Source: Terasakiispira papahanaumokuakeensis
Lineage (GTDB): Bacteria > Pseudomonadota > Gammaproteobacteria > Pseudomonadales > Halomonadaceae
Length of the DNA: 64,000 nucleotides
Direction: 5' to 3'
Assembly (NCBI RefSeq): GCF_001709345.1
Contig: NZ_MDTQ01000001.1
Span: forward strand, 2,741,980-2,805,979
Of the stretch, positions 1 to 10,246 are shown piece after piece; within the stretch, counting starts at the first letter, position 1, and every line of letters starts with the position of its first letter. A program made the translations under genes and the position numbers. The notes below the pieces were generated by a model that saw only the letters and a program-made list of their open reading frames with translations, was not told the DNA's origin and did no database searches.

Positions 1-467
1 CGGGGCAAAATACGCTCAAAGGGGTCAGATGTCGCCAGAATAAACAGCGCAAACCCGACAGAAATCGCGCCCATCACCGCCAGTACACGCGCTAAAATTT
101 CAGCGGGTAATCCACGCGTCAGGCTGACAGCAAATGTCCACCCAGACAGGATCCAAATCCACAGCAATAACGATCCCTCGTGGCTGCCCCACACAGCGCT
201 AAATTTATAGTACCAAGGCAAAGCACTATTCGAGTTATTGGCAATATACGCCACACTGAAATCATCCAGCATGAAGCTCGCTGTCAAACAGGCAAAACTG
301 AATGTCAGGAATAAGAACTGTCCCCATGCCGCCGGTTGCGCATAAGCCAACCAAACCGGTTGACGTACCAGAGTGCCCAATAACGGCATCACCATCTGCA
401 CACAAGCCATGCACAGGGCCAGAATTAAGGCAAAGTGGCCTAATTCGGGTAATTCGATTATGTGCAT
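1..467 (-). CDS. ccmF: Cytochrome c-type biogenesis protein CcmF (N-terminal part, cut by window edge)
   Basis: CcmF is the inner-membrane haem lyase subunit that joins haem from CcmE to apocytochrome c. Only about the first 155 residues are in the window; the gene continues past the left edge. The start is the ATG at 467, preceded on the minus strand by a good ribosome binding site (GAGGTGATC). The translation begins MHIIELPELGHFAL, contains hydrophobic membrane segments, and has the family signature WGSHEGSLLLW near residue 95. It follows ccmE by a few bases, as in the usual ccmABCDEF order. Identity is secure from the signature and the context. Confidence 0.93.
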   Translation of the reverse strand, partial: MHIIELPELGHFALILALCMACVQMVMPLLGTLVRQPVWLAYAQPAAWGQFLFLTFSFACLTASFMLDDFSVAYIANNSNSALPWYYKFSAVWGSHEGSLLLWIWILSGWTFAVSLTRGLPAEILARVLAVMGAISVGFALFILATSDPFERILP

Positions 468-474
468 GATCACC

Positions 475-945
475 TCAAGGTTGCGCTTTGACAGGAGCGG
501 ATTCAGAGTCAGGCGGTAAACGACCGGATTGCTTCAAAGCCTCGGCCACTTCTGGGGGCATATAATTCTCATCATGCTTGGCCAATACTTGAGACGCGAC
601 CAGAACACCCTCAGCATTCAATTGCCCGACAGCCACAATCCCCTGACCTTCACGGAAGAGATCCGGCAGAATTTTGTCATAGGAGACAGTGACGGTGTGG
701 GCATAATCGGTCACACCAAACTGCACGTCTAAAGCGCCTGATGCACGCTGGACACTCCCCTCAACCACCATACCGCCGGCCCGAATCTCACGGCCCTGAG
801 GCGCCTCACCTTGCGCAATCTGAGTTGGGGTATAAAAGAGGTTAATATTACTGTTCAAGGCATAGAGCACTAGACTGACCGCGACAGCCACACCGCCAAC
901 CAGTAGACCAATTAACAATAAGCGCTGCTTACGCTTGGGATTCAT
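475..945 (-). CDS. ccmE: Haem chaperone CcmE
   Basis: CcmE is the periplasmic haem chaperone. It binds haem covalently through a histidine and passes it from CcmC to CcmF. The 156-residue product has an N-terminal basic stretch and one membrane anchor (about residues 9-30), then a beta-rich OB-fold domain. The haem-binding motif KHDENYMPP is present, with His124 covalent and Tyr128 a likely axial ligand. Length and layout match the family. It sits between ccmD and ccmF with short gaps and is surely co-transcribed with them. Confidence 0.96.
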   Translation of the reverse strand: MNPKRKQRLLLIGLLVGGVAVAVSLVLYALNSNINLFYTPTQIAQGEAPQGREIRAGGMVVEGSVQRASGALDVQFGVTDYAHTVTVSYDKILPDLFREGQGIVAVGQLNAEGVLVASQVLAKHDENYMPPEVAEALKQSGRLPPDSESAPVKAQP

Positions 946-963
946 ATCAGGCTCCTTATCCCG

Positions 964-1221
964 TTATGGCCGCGTAGTCGATACGTGATCCGTACCCGCG
1001 GGTCGGCTCATCGAAGAAGTGGCAGATGCGGCATGCTGTGCCTTACGAGATAACCGGCGCTGCAACTGTTGCCGAAAACGGCGGCTTTGCCACCAAGGCA
1101 CTAAAATATTCAGTACGAGGATCGCCACGCCGATACCATAGGCCCCCCAGACATAAGGAGCGTGCCCCCCCATATGCACAAAATCGGTCAGATTCGCAAA
1201 GTACATATTTGCAAAACTCAT
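964..1221 (-). CDS. ccmD: Haem exporter accessory protein CcmD
   Basis: CcmD is a small single-span membrane protein that helps release holo-CcmE from the CcmABC complex. The 85-residue product has the typical N-terminus with MGGHAPYVWGAYG, one membrane helix (about residues 25-42) and a basic cytoplasmic tail. The tail is somewhat longer than in most CcmD proteins and ends in a Ser/Thr/Ala-rich stretch. It lies 4 bases downstream of ccmC. Confidence 0.9.
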   Translation of the reverse strand: MSFANMYFANLTDFVHMGGHAPYVWGAYGIGVAILVLNILVPWWQSRRFRQQLQRRLSRKAQHAASATSSMSRPAGTDHVSTTRP

Positions 1222-1225
1222 GACA

Positions 1226-1993
1226 TCACTCCCTCAACATCAGCTCACGCACCCAGTGCGCCTGCTGCTCGCGGCGCAGAATTTCATGACGGGCACGCAA
1301 TAAAGTCGCCCAAGCTAAAAAACAATAGAACCCTAAGACCATCACTAATAAGGGCAGCCACATTTCCATCGGCATGGCTGGCTTTTCGGTCAAAGAGAAA
1401 GTGGCAGGTTGATGCAGGGTGTACCATAAGTCCACAGAGTATTTAATAATTGGAATATTAATCACCCCGACAATCGCGAGAATGGCACAAGCTTTGGCGG
1501 CCGCATCCTCTGGCGATAACGCCTCACGTAATGCGATCACTCCCAGATATAAAAACAGCAGGATCAACATTGACGTTAGACGTGCATCCCATACCCACCA
1601 GGTTCCCCATGTGGGCATTCCCCAGATCGACCCAGTGACAAGTGCTAAAAAAGTCATGGAGGCACCAATCGGCGCTAAGGCTTTGGCTAACACATCCGCC
1701 ATCTTGATTTTCCATACCAGCAACACCACCCCCATGGCGGCCATCATCATATAAATCGATTGCGCCAAGATCGCGGCGGGAACATGCAGATAAATAATGC
1801 GAAAACTATTCCCCTGCTGATAATCCATAGGCGCAAAAGCCAAGCCCCAGACAAGACCAATACTTAGCAGGAGCACGCAGGCCACACCAAACCAAGGCAG
1901 CCAACGGCCACTGATCTGATAGAACCACTTGGGCGATCCCAGGCGGTGATAGCATTGCTTCAGCCAGTTCCACACGGTATTGGTCCTCATCAA
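1226..1993 (-). CDS. ccmC: Haem-handling membrane protein CcmC
   Basis: CcmC presents haem to CcmE on the periplasmic face of the inner membrane. The 255-residue protein has about six hydrophobic segments. It carries the tryptophan-rich WWD signature (residues 124-140, including [12 protein letters not shown]) and two conserved flanking histidines, His70 (YLHVPAA) and one near residue 195 (HQPATFS), which ligate haem in this family. There is a 163-base gap to ccmB upstream. I see no gene there, so ccmC may have extra control or simply a long spacer. Confidence 0.95.
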   Translation of the reverse strand: MMRTNTVWNWLKQCYHRLGSPKWFYQISGRWLPWFGVACVLLLSIGLVWGLAFAPMDYQQGNSFRIIYLHVPAAILAQSIYMMMAAMGVVLLVWKIKMADVLAKALAPIGASMTFLALVTGSIWGMPTWGTWWVWDARLTSMLILLFLYLGVIALREALSPEDAAAKACAILAIVGVINIPIIKYSVDLWYTLHQPATFSLTEKPAMPMEMWLPLLVMVLGFYCFLAWATLLRARHEILRREQQAHWVRELMLRE

Positions 1994-2156
1994 GCTGTTT
2001 CAGGTCTTAAGACCATCAATAGTTTTGTATAACCTTGCGTCTATCTACAGGGACTCATGCACCATGAGTTTTGCACCGTATCGTACAGGCCCATCGTAAA
2101 AACGTGTTTTACACCCATTGCCCCTGCACCGATCAAGGCTCCAGTACGACGACTCA

Positions 2157-2882
2157 TCATTGCCCCTGCACAACAACCTTGAGGCTGGCAGAAATAGCCC
2201 AAGGTGCCAGCATCAACGCCACCACCCACATCGCCATCAGCAGTGCCAATGTGGGCAGTGGTGAATGTCCGGCAATCGCGTACTGCACCGTCTGAGTGCC
2301 AAGAATCAGTACCGGAATATATAAAGGTAAAACCATCAGAGTTAATAGCACGCCGGATTTTCCCAGCCCAGCGGTCAATGCCGCGCCAATGGCTCCCACT
2401 AGCGCCAGCACCCCAGTTCCCAAGAAAAGCGCTGCCATCAGGGCGGGCACCGCAGACCAAGGCAAAAACAGCATCATGCCCAAAAAAGGCGCCAGCACAA
2501 TCAGTGGCAAACTACCGAGTAACCAATGCATCATCACTTTTGCCAAAGCTAAAGGCGCCACCGGCTGCCCTGAGACCACCCATTGTTCTAATGAGCCATC
2601 TAATAAGTCAGGTCGAAATAAAGCGTCCAGAGAAAGCAATGTGGCCAACAAAGCGGCCACCCAAAGCACACCGGATGCGACCGGGGCCAAGACCTCAGAA
2701 ACAGGAGAAACACCCAATGGGAATAAGATCGTCACCAGGGCAAAAAATAATAACGGATTAATCAAGTCACCCCGGCGGCGGACCTGCAAACACCATTCGC
2801 GCTTAAGTGCAGCCCAAAGCACACGCGATAGCCGAACCGGGTGATGTGACACTGGAGATAAAGGACGAAAAGCTTCAGACAT
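2157..2882 (-). CDS. ccmB: Haem exporter membrane subunit CcmB
   Basis: CcmB is the membrane subunit of the CcmAB ABC complex that powers release of haem-loaded CcmE. I prefer the ATG at 2882 (MSEAFRPLSP), which overlaps the end of ccmA by 8 bases, giving 241 residues. The frame is open back to 2912, but that extra part is basic and not family-like. The body has about six membrane helices and typical CcmB text such as DGSLEQWVVSGQP and APFLGMMLFLP. It ends in a short conserved tail. Confidence 0.92.
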   Translation of the reverse strand: MSEAFRPLSPVSHHPVRLSRVLWAALKREWCLQVRRRGDLINPLLFFALVTILFPLGVSPVSEVLAPVASGVLWVAALLATLLSLDALFRPDLLDGSLEQWVVSGQPVAPLALAKVMMHWLLGSLPLIVLAPFLGMMLFLPWSAVPALMAALFLGTGVLALVGAIGAALTAGLGKSGVLLTLMVLPLYIPVLILGTQTVQYAIAGHSPLPTLALLMAMWVVALMLAPWAISASLKVVVQGQ

Positions 2883-3534
2883 CAAGCATATCCTCCGGCG
2901 GCATAATCTCAACCTGCCGTAATGACGTTAATGACTGAAGTGCATGATGACTGGTTAAAATAACGGCGCCTCCCCGGGCAGCATGCAACTGAAAAAGCTG
3001 CTCAAGGGCTTGAACGCCTGCCTGATCAATCGCGGTCAGAGGTTCATCCAGAATCCATAAAGGGCGTTCAGTTAATAGCAAACGGGCCAATGCCACTCGG
3101 CGCTGCTGGCCAGCCGATAACTGCTGGCAAAGATGGTCTTCGTAACCCGCTAGACCAACACGCTGCAAGGCTTCGACTAAACGAGGTTCATCACAGCCAC
3201 CTTCTAATTGCATCAACCAATCAAGATTTTCTAAAGCCGTCAGTTCATGCTTAACCCCTGACAGATGACCAAGAAATAACAGGTGTTGATTAAATGCCAG
3301 ACGCTGTTGAGATAAAGGCTCACCTTGCCAGCATAGCTGTCCCTCATCATGAGGCAGCAGGCCCGCCAGAACGCGTAACAGCGTGGTTTTACCCACACCA
3401 TTAGGACCGACGACTTGCACTAGATCGCCATTACCAACACTCAAATTGACACCCTGCAGCAGGCGTTGAGTATGGCGTTGACAGACCAGCGCTTCAGCGG
3501 TCAGAGAAAATGGGGCGTACGAAGTGGCCGTCAT
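2875..3534 (-). CDS. ccmA: Cytochrome c biogenesis ATPase CcmA
   Basis: CcmA is the ATP-hydrolysing subunit of the CcmAB complex. The 219-residue protein has Walker A GPNGVGKT (43-50), the ABC signature LSAGQQRRVALARL (from 139), Walker B LWILDEP (159-165) and a switch histidine in TSHH near residue 196. It is the first gene of the ccm operon as seen here. A divergent intergenic region of about 175 bases separates it from the fliK-like gene on the plus strand and holds a possible hairpin. Confidence 0.95.
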   Translation of the reverse strand: MTATSYAPFSLTAEALVCQRHTQRLLQGVNLSVGNGDLVQVVGPNGVGKTTLLRVLAGLLPHDEGQLCWQGEPLSQQRLAFNQHLLFLGHLSGVKHELTALENLDWLMQLEGGCDEPRLVEALQRVGLAGYEDHLCQQLSAGQQRRVALARLLLTERPLWILDEPLTAIDQAGVQALEQLFQLHAARGGAVILTSHHALQSLTSLRQVEIMPPEDMLDV

Positions 3535-3547
3535 AGCACCTTACACT

Positions 3548-3588
3548 GCCGATCCAGAAGAGAATCCAACAAGGATTCTGATATCGGC
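3548..3588. promoter_or_regulatory. Interrupted inverted repeat between ccmA and the fliK-like gene
   Basis: The outer arms GCCGAT (3548-3553) and ATCGGC (3583-3588) enclose an inner perfect stem AGAATCC/GGATTCT (3561-3567 and 3573-3579) with loop AACAA. It lies in the presumed 5' leader of ccmA and upstream of the divergent plus-strand gene. It could be an RNA hairpin or an operator. I have no evidence for a regulator. Confidence 0.35.
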
Positions 3589-3710
3589 CGCCACTTTACT
3601 ATGATCCCTATCAAACCGCTATACACATCACGGCCACAGGTTTTGCTTATCGCGGCCGATAACCCTATTGTTGATCTTGGGCAAAAAAATTGATCGGGTT
3701 GGAACTGAAT

Positions 3711-5669
3711 ATGTCGACATTGGATCCACAGCTCACCACACAGCTGAGTCAAACATCACGAACAGCGATCACTCAGTCAGCACCGATCAAAGTGGCTTCT
3801 GGGACGCCTCCGGCAGCCGGTCAGCAGATGGCAGGAGAGGTCATCCCTCCGCCTCAAGGGCAAAGTGCTGCAGCGGCAAAAACGGCTAATACCACTTGGG
3901 TCCAATTAAGTGATGGGCGCGTCATGGCCTTACAGACCGAACGCCCGCTTCCTCCAGGCACTCAAATCAACGTCACAGGTCGCCAAGATCAGCAGGTCAA
4001 CCTTCAAGTATTACCTCAGAAAACCACCCAAGCAGCCGCCAACGCCGCCGCCTTACAAGCGCTATCAACGACAAGCCAAACAAACCAGCAAGCGGGCCCA
4101 GCGACTTCGACAGCCTTTCAAAGCCCTTCAACAGCAATTTTGTCGGCGCTGGTGAGACAACTGCCCGAACCCCAGCAACAGCAGCTGATCCAGCGCCTCA
4201 ATGAAATCAGTCAACCGCAAGTCACTCAGCAAACGGCCGCGGCAATGAATAAAGCCAGTACCGCAGGCGATACGCAATCACTGCTACAACTGGCCAGTCA
4301 ACAATTACGTCAAGCCTTACCCGTACAGCAGTCTTTACAACAAACGCTTCAGCAAATCACAAACCTACTCCCACAGCTGAAAGCGACATCCCCAGACTTG
4401 ATGAGCCTTTTACAAACCATCACCGATAAAGTGCCCAAAGGGGATCAACCGCCCTCCGCGCAAGAGATCAAGCACTGGATCAATTCCAGTGGTCCTTTGC
4501 TGGAGGCTCGTATGGCCCAAGGGAAAGGTGATGTTCAGCAGGATCTAAAACTGCTATTACAACGTGCTGCTGCGATGCTCTTACAGCAATCAAGCGCCCA
4601 AGGCCGAACGGCGACCACTCATATGGCCAACCGTTCGACCTCAAACACAACAGGCCAAAGCCCTTCCACACCCGCATCCTCACAACCCGCTTCAACGAAC
4701 ACCAATAACGCTGCGACGAGTCCCAATGCAACGGCAAGCAGTCATGCGGCGGCAAGGCCAAGTACAGCGAGTGGAACGACGACAGCTCAAGGGGCTAACA
4801 CCGCGGCATCATCTCCTTCAAGCTCAACCCCAACATTACCAAGTGGCTCTACGGCAGCACGCTCAAACTTACCTAACGCTCAAGCGTCACAGTTTCAACA
4901 AGCTGCTCAACAACTCCAAAGTGCTTCCCCTGCCTCACTCCTAGCCACGATGAACCCGCCCACTTCGGCAGGAGCAACGAGCATTCGTGCAGCGCTATTA
5001 CAAGGCGCTCTCGCAGGGCTGAACCAAGCACTCAGCTCTACACCGGGAAATCCTGCAGGCACCTCCCCCGCTAACTCGATTCCAACACCGGGAACGACAA
5101 CACCGAATACGGCTTTCACCGCATCATCACAAGCCAATGCCGCTCAGTCACCGACAGTTCAAACACAGGAGGCTCTCCGCCAAGCACTTGGGGGAGCTTT
5201 AGCCCGTATTCAGGTACAGCAGCATGCCGCATTACAGCAAACACAAACGTCTTTTGATCGAGGCCAGCCCGCCCAGGTATTACAAACAGATATTCCCTAC
5301 ATGGTTCGTAATGAATGGCAAAACGCTCACCTTGATATTCGCCGCTTACATGTTAATGAAGAAGGCGGTGGAGAAGGCAGCACGAGTGAAGCTCAAGATC
5401 GACCCTGGCAAGTGCGACTCAGATTTGAACTGAATGACTGGGGGGTTGTACATACCCACCTAGTATTGAGAGGAGAAAACTTAAAAGCAGACGTCTGGGT
5501 GGAAGAAGCATCCGCCTATAAAGAGATGCAATCAGCGGTTGAGTCTTTGGCTTCACGACTGAGAAGTATTGGGGCCGAGGTGGAAAACGTCGACTGCCAC
5601 ATCGGCACGCCTCCCAGTCTGAAAGCAGAAAGGACTAGCTCAAGTGGCTTGATCGACACCCACATATGA
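3711..5669 (+). CDS. FliK-like hook-length control paralogue (Flg_hook domain)
   Basis: The 652-residue product starts at the ATG at 3711; the frame also offers a TTG at 3690. About 500 residues are low-complexity Gln/Ala/Ser/Thr/Pro-rich sequence, as expected of a secreted molecular ruler. The last 130 residues form a Flg_hook (FliK C-terminal) domain, with text such as RLRFELNDWGVVHTHLVLRG and a region of paired helices after it. FliK C-domains bind FlhB and switch export from hook to filament. The true fliK is in the main operon at 24591-26195, so this is a second copy. The next gene is a small FlhB C-domain homologue, suggesting that the two act as a pair. Family assignment is firm; the exact role is unknown. 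Confidence 0.8.
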   Translation: MSTLDPQLTTQLSQTSRTAITQSAPIKVASGTPPAAGQQMAGEVIPPPQGQSAAAAKTANTTWVQLSDGRVMALQTERPLPPGTQINVTGRQDQQVNLQVLPQKTTQAAANAAALQALSTTSQTNQQAGPATSTAFQSPSTAILSALVRQLPEPQQQQLIQRLNEISQPQVTQQTAAAMNKASTAGDTQSLLQLASQQLRQALPVQQSLQQTLQQITNLLPQLKATSPDLMSLLQTITDKVPKGDQPPSAQEIKHWINSSGPLLEARMAQGKGDVQQDLKLLLQRAAAMLLQQSSAQGRTATTHMANRSTSNTTGQSPSTPASSQPASTNTNNAATSPNATASSHAAARPSTASGTTTAQGANTAASSPSSSTPTLPSGSTAARSNLPNAQASQFQQAAQQLQSASPASLLATMNPPTSAGATSIRAALLQGALAGLNQALSSTPGNPAGTSPANSIPTPGTTTPNTAFTASSQANAAQSPTVQTQEALRQALGGALARIQVQQHAALQQTQTSFDRGQPAQVLQTDIPYMVRNEWQNAHLDIRRLHVNEEGGGEGSTSEAQDRPWQVRLRFELNDWGVVHTHLVLRGENLKADVWVEEASAYKEMQSAVESLASRLRSIGAEVENVDCHIGTPPSLKAERTSSSGLIDTHI

Positions 5670-5729
5670 TGCAAATTGATTCAAGAGTGCGCATCAAGGT
5701 CACCCCAACACACCAATGAGCTTGTAATC

Positions 5730-6065
5730 ATGAAAGTGCATCGACAAAGGTTCACCCCCACCCCAAAGGCTATTGCACTCCAATATGATGGCATGTCGCC
5801 ACCACGTGTGACCGCCACAGGCGCTCAAGAGATTGCAGAACGCATTGTGGCGATTGCCCGAGAGCACGATGTACCGCTTTATGAAGACCCTTCCCTGGCT
5901 GGAGCCTTAGCCCATCTTGAGCTGGGGGATGAAATACCAGAACTCCTTTATCTCGCCATTGCAGAAGTATTGGCTTTTATTTATGGCCTACAGCAAGAAG
6001 GTCAACACAAGGGTGAATACACCCGAGAAGACCTCAATCAAAAAAGGCGCCATCGCTATCGCTAA
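5730..6065 (+). CDS. Short FlhB C-terminal-domain paralogue (EscU/YscU/HrcU-like)
   Basis: This is a stand-alone homologue of the cytoplasmic domain of FlhB. I chose the ATG at 5730 (MKVHRQRFTPTPKA), giving 111 residues; the frame is open back to a TTG at 5676. It keeps the FlhB-C core (AIALQYDG, EIAERIVAIAREHDVPLYEDPSLAGAL, LELGDEIPELLYLAIAEVLAFIY). It starts after the point where full FlhB is cleaved and has no NPxH motif or membrane part. In the genome it follows the second FliK-like gene by about 60 bases. It may mimic or replace the cleaved FlhB fragment at the export gate. Its stop codon lies at the edge of a terminator hairpin. Confidence 0.82.
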   Translation: MKVHRQRFTPTPKAIALQYDGMSPPRVTATGAQEIAERIVAIAREHDVPLYEDPSLAGALAHLELGDEIPELLYLAIAEVLAFIYGLQQEGQHKGEYTREDLNQKRRHRYR

Positions 6066-6077
6066 TGGCACCTTTTT
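6041..6077. terminator. Bidirectional terminator between flhB-like gene and DUF2802 gene
   Basis: The stem AAAAAGGCGCCAT (6041-6053) pairs with ATGGCACCTTTTT (6065-6077) with one mismatch and an 11-base loop. With A-runs and T-runs on both flanks it can end transcription from both converging operons. The TAA of the plus-strand gene (6063-6065) sits at the loop-stem border. Confidence 0.8.
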
Positions 6078-6093
6078 GACGATAAGGAATGAG

Positions 6094-6558
6094 CTAAGCA
6101 CCAACAGCCTCATAATGCTCTTCTTCAGAGACACCACGAACCTCTCGGTGTACTAACGTAATCAATTCCGCTTCAGCTCTCGCCAAACCACAATTTTTCA
6201 CTAAATCGTCTGAAGACGCGCCCATTTCAACAAGTCGAACAGCATAGTTATAAGGTAAGGCCCCCGGATCACGCTGCTCTATTTCTTGTTGTCGCTCAAC
6301 GGTCTGATTCAAGCGTTTCTCCACTTCAACCAATCGTTGACCAACCCCAATCGCACCACTGCCCATTGCGTGCGTTTCATTACGCAATGCATTCACCAGC
6401 ATCCGCGTTTCACGCCGAGCTTCATCGACATCGGACTGAATTCTACGTGTACGCCTAAGCGCAACAAGCCCTAACGTCAACGTGATCAGGCCCAGCAATA
6501 AAGCAACGCCAGCCAGATACATCATGGCACTATCCATATTCATCACCCACATCAACAC
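6094..6558 (-). CDS. DUF2802 membrane-anchored coiled-coil protein
   Basis: The product has up to 154 residues. An N-terminal membrane helix (about 12-33, rich in Leu/Ala/Gly) is followed by a coiled-coil stretch (about 40-95, with RRETRMLVNALRNETHAM) and a C-terminal conserved block (YNYAVRLVEMGASSDDLVKNCG, then RAEAELI). This pattern is the DUF2802 family, which regularly sits beside cheW at the end of polar-flagellum chemotaxis operons. The start is uncertain: GTG 6558, ATG 6552, 6543 and 6537 are all in frame and none has a clear ribosome site. Function is unknown; the C-terminal block looks like a small helix-turn-helix-like fold. Confidence 0.8.
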   Translation of the reverse strand: MLMWVMNMDSAMMYLAGVALLLGLITLTLGLVALRRTRRIQSDVDEARRETRMLVNALRNETHAMGSGAIGVGQRLVEVEKRLNQTVERQQEIEQRDPGALPYNYAVRLVEMGASSDDLVKNCGLARAEAELITLVHREVRGVSEEEHYEAVGA

Positions 6559-6594
6559 TGCCCGCTGTATCTAGCCAGCGATTCTTTAGCCTAA

Positions 6595-7083
6595 TCAAAT
6601 CGCCGCCAGTTCCGCCCATTCTTCGTCGTTCATCATCTTACTGAGTTCGACCAGAATAAGCAGAACATTGTTCTTGTTACAGACGCCCTGAATGAATTTG
6701 GCACTTTCTTCATTCCCGACATTAGGCGCTGTCTCAATTTCAGACTGGTTCAGATAAACCACTTCCGAGACAGAGTCGACCATGATACCAATCACCTGTT
6801 GATCGGCCTCAATAATCATAATCCGCGTTGCATCTGATACCTCACTGGGTGCCAAACCAAAACGCAGTCGCGTATCAATCACGGTCACCACATTACCCCG
6901 CAGATTGATAATGCCCAGAACATAGTCTGGCGCCCCGGGGACCGGTGCGATTTCGTTATAACGCAGGACTTCTTGTACCTGCATTACATTGATGCCGTAG
7001 GTCTCTTCCGCTAAACGGAAGGTCACATACTGCAACACGGGATCATTGGCACTTTTGGCCTGAATTTCTTGTGAGCTCGACAT
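6595..7083 (-). CDS. cheW: Chemotaxis coupling protein CheW
   Basis: CheW links chemoreceptors to the kinase CheA in signalling arrays. The 162-residue protein is a single CheW domain: VTFRLAEETYGINVMQVQEVLR, then APDYVLGIINLRGNVVTVIDTR, then a C-terminal VDSVSEVVYL block. Length and motifs are standard. It lies 85 bases downstream of parP, in the same direction, in the chemotaxis operon. Confidence 0.95.
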   Translation of the reverse strand: MSSSQEIQAKSANDPVLQYVTFRLAEETYGINVMQVQEVLRYNEIAPVPGAPDYVLGIINLRGNVVTVIDTRLRFGLAPSEVSDATRIMIIEADQQVIGIMVDSVSEVVYLNQSEIETAPNVGNEESAKFIQGVCNKNNVLLILVELSKMMNDEEWAELAAI

Positions 7084-7168
7084 AATGCGTAACCCTTCTG
7101 TTGCCCGCGGGAATCAAACCCGGCCAGACTCATGCTAGTACATGGGTGACGGGATTGACACCCTCGAA

Positions 7169-8217
<1,049 letters not shown>

Positions 8218-8221
<4 letters not shown>

Positions 8222-9024
8222 AACACAGCCCCTTCAGCATCAAGGCGATGCCGTTCATTCTGCCGATCCAACAAGAATTTCAATAAGACAGAGTAAGCAT
8301 GCACACCCCGGCTATTGGGGTCTAGCATTGAGGCTGGCATACCAGCCACACTGGCTTCTCTAAACTTAGTATCAACGGGCACCATCCCATGCCAGATGGA
8401 GTCGCCATAAGTGTTGCGTAGTAGGCGCAAACTCTGAACAGATGCTTGAGCACGCCGATCATAGAGTGTCGGTACCACGGCATAAGGAAGATCGTGTTTG
8501 CGTGCCTTGTTCACCATCCGCAGTGTTCTCATCATCCGTTCAAGACCTTTAATGGCCAAGAACTCAGTCTGAACAGGAACAATCAGCTGCTGACAAGCCG
8601 CCAGTGCATTAATCATGAGCAATCCAAGCACAGGCGGGCTATCAATCAACACATAATCAAAACGATTCCACAGCATGGCCAATGCCTTAGAAACGACAAG
8701 GCCTTGCCCACCTTTGCCACTGGCTTGGCGCTCCAGCGTCGCTAATGCCGTTGAAGCCGCCATAATTTTTAAACGATCATGGCCGGTATCAAGCAAAAGT
8801 GAAGCGGGCAAGTCTTCAGGCATCTGTCGGTGTTGAAAAAGCTCATAAGCACTTTTTTCAACATTATCCGGGTCGTACTTAAAGTAACTGGTTAAAGAAC
8901 CATGGGGATCCAAATCCAATAGCAATACTTGATGGCCACGATCAGCTAATAAGCCGCCGAGTGTCACGACAGACGTTGTTTTACCAACGCCTCCTTTTTG
9001 ATTTGCAACTGCCCAGACATGCAT
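8218..9024 (-). CDS. parC: ParC-like ParA-family ATPase for polar chemotaxis arrays
   Basis: This is a 268-residue ParA/Soj-type ATPase. The start is taken at the ATG at 9024 (MHVWAVANQKGG) because it puts Walker A at the usual place; a GTG at 9042 would add six residues. Walker A KGGVGKTT is at 10-17, the switch region has LDLDPHGSLTSYF, and Walker B-like YVLIDSPPVLG follows. In Vibrio, ParC brings chemotaxis arrays to the old pole with ParP; Pseudomonas has a matching ParA gene at this position. It is followed by parP with a 4-base overlap. It is not FlhG/FleN, which would carry a different N-terminus and sit beside flhF. Confidence 0.87.
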
Positions 9025-9070
9025 ACCAGATCCCCATTCCACTCAGCACTTCTTATGTAATATCACTCTA

Positions 9071-10246
9071 TCACGTGACATCACTGATCAGCTTCGCAGG
9101 TATATCGGCTAAATTAATGATTTCATCAGTCAGGCCTGCTTTAGCCACTGCCATTGGCATGCCATAAATGACTGAGCTGGCCTCATCTTGCGCCCAGATC
9201 AAGCTCCCAGAGTCTTTCAACATACGAGCCCCTTCTCGTCCATCTGCGCCCATCCCCGTCAGCACAACACCCAGTACCTTGCCCGGATAAACTCTCGCCG
9301 CAGAACCAAAAGTGACATCAACACTAGGTTTGTAATTTAAACGTTCGTCACCATCGAGAATTTTGACACAACCACTACCACGCTTTTCGACCATCATTTG
9401 CTTCCCGCCAGGGGCTAGCAAAGCTAATCCAGGGCGTAACGCGTCACCATCACGGGCTTCTCGCACTTCAATTTTGCACAAGCTATTCAGCCGCTCAGCA
9501 AAGGCACCAGTGAAAGTCGCCGGCATATGCTGAATCAATACAATAGGTGCAGGGAAGTGAGCTGGCAGCTGAGTTAACAAGCTTTGCAAAGCCATAGGCC
9601 CCCCCGTCGAAGTCCCAATAGCGACTAAACTAAAATGGCGAGGATTAGATTTTGGCCGGGCTGCAGGCTTAACAGGAGGGCGCGGCTCATGAGTCTGACG
9701 AGCTTGAGTTTCCTGACGACGCTGCTGAATTCGATCTCGCAACCCTCCCGGCACTGGCTTGGGAGAAGGTTCGGCTGGAGCATGTCGCTGGCGTGATTCA
9801 GGAGGACGTAATGCGGAGGCATTGGGCTGACCTCGCAACACTCCTCTCTGGCTTCGAGCAACCGTCAGAACTTTATCGCACAGAACTCTCGCCAACTTAT
9901 CAGCATGACGTGAAATATCTTCAAAATTTTTCGGCAGGTAGTCAACAGCCCCAGCCTCAAGGGCGTTTAATGTAATACGCGCCCCTTCATGAGTCAGAGA
10001 AGAGAACATCAAGACAGGAGTGGGTTGACGCTGCATGATCTCCCTGACCGCCTCGATGCCATCCATGACAGGCATTTCATAGTCCATGGTGATGACATCA
10101 GGCTTAAGTGTTAGCGCCTGCTCGATAGCCTCGCGGCCATTACTAGCGGTACCAATCGGCTTGAGACGTGGGTCCGTCGACAGCAGTTCACATACTCTGC
10201 GTCGAAAGAAACCAGAATCATCCACGACCAAGACTGTTACAGGCAT
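9071..10246 (-). CDS. cheB: Chemoreceptor glutamate methylesterase CheB
   Basis: CheB removes methyl groups from chemoreceptors and deamidates them, giving adaptation. The 391-residue protein starts at the ATG at 10246; an upstream GTG at 10258 sits too close to the GAGG site. The receiver domain has VLVVDDSG and phospho-acceptor Asp55 (VITMDYEMPVMDG). A Pro/Arg/Gln-rich linker of about 60 residues follows. The esterase domain carries the Ser213-His240-Asp335 triad (GTSTGG, LIQHMPATFT, GMGADGREG). No cheR is in this window, so the partner methyltransferase must be elsewhere. It lies about 300 bases downstream of cheA. Confidence 0.95.
   Translation of the reverse strand: MPVTVLVVDDSGFFRRRVCELLSTDPRLKPIGTASNGREAIEQALTLKPDVITMDYEMPVMDGIEAVREIMQRQPTPVLMFSSLTHEGARITLNALEAGAVDYLPKNFEDISRHADKLARVLCDKVLTVARSQRGVLRGQPNASALRPPESRQRHAPAEPSPKPVPGGLRDRIQQRRQETQARQTHEPRPPVKPAARPKSNPRHFSLVAIGTSTGGPMALQSLLTQLPAHFPAPIVLIQHMPATFTGAFAERLNSLCKIEVREARDGDALRPGLALLAPGGKQMMVEKRGSGCVKILDGDERLNYKPSVDVTFGSAARVYPGKVLGVVLTGMGADGREGARMLKDSGSLIWAQDEASSVIYGMPMAVAKAGLTDEIINLADIPAKLISDVT

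Noticed and set aside
3655-3662. GCCGATAA upstream of the second FliK-like gene as a sigma-28 promoter
   Set aside because: The -10 box is perfect, but no TAAA-like -35 box lies 15 bases upstream (the bases are ACAG).
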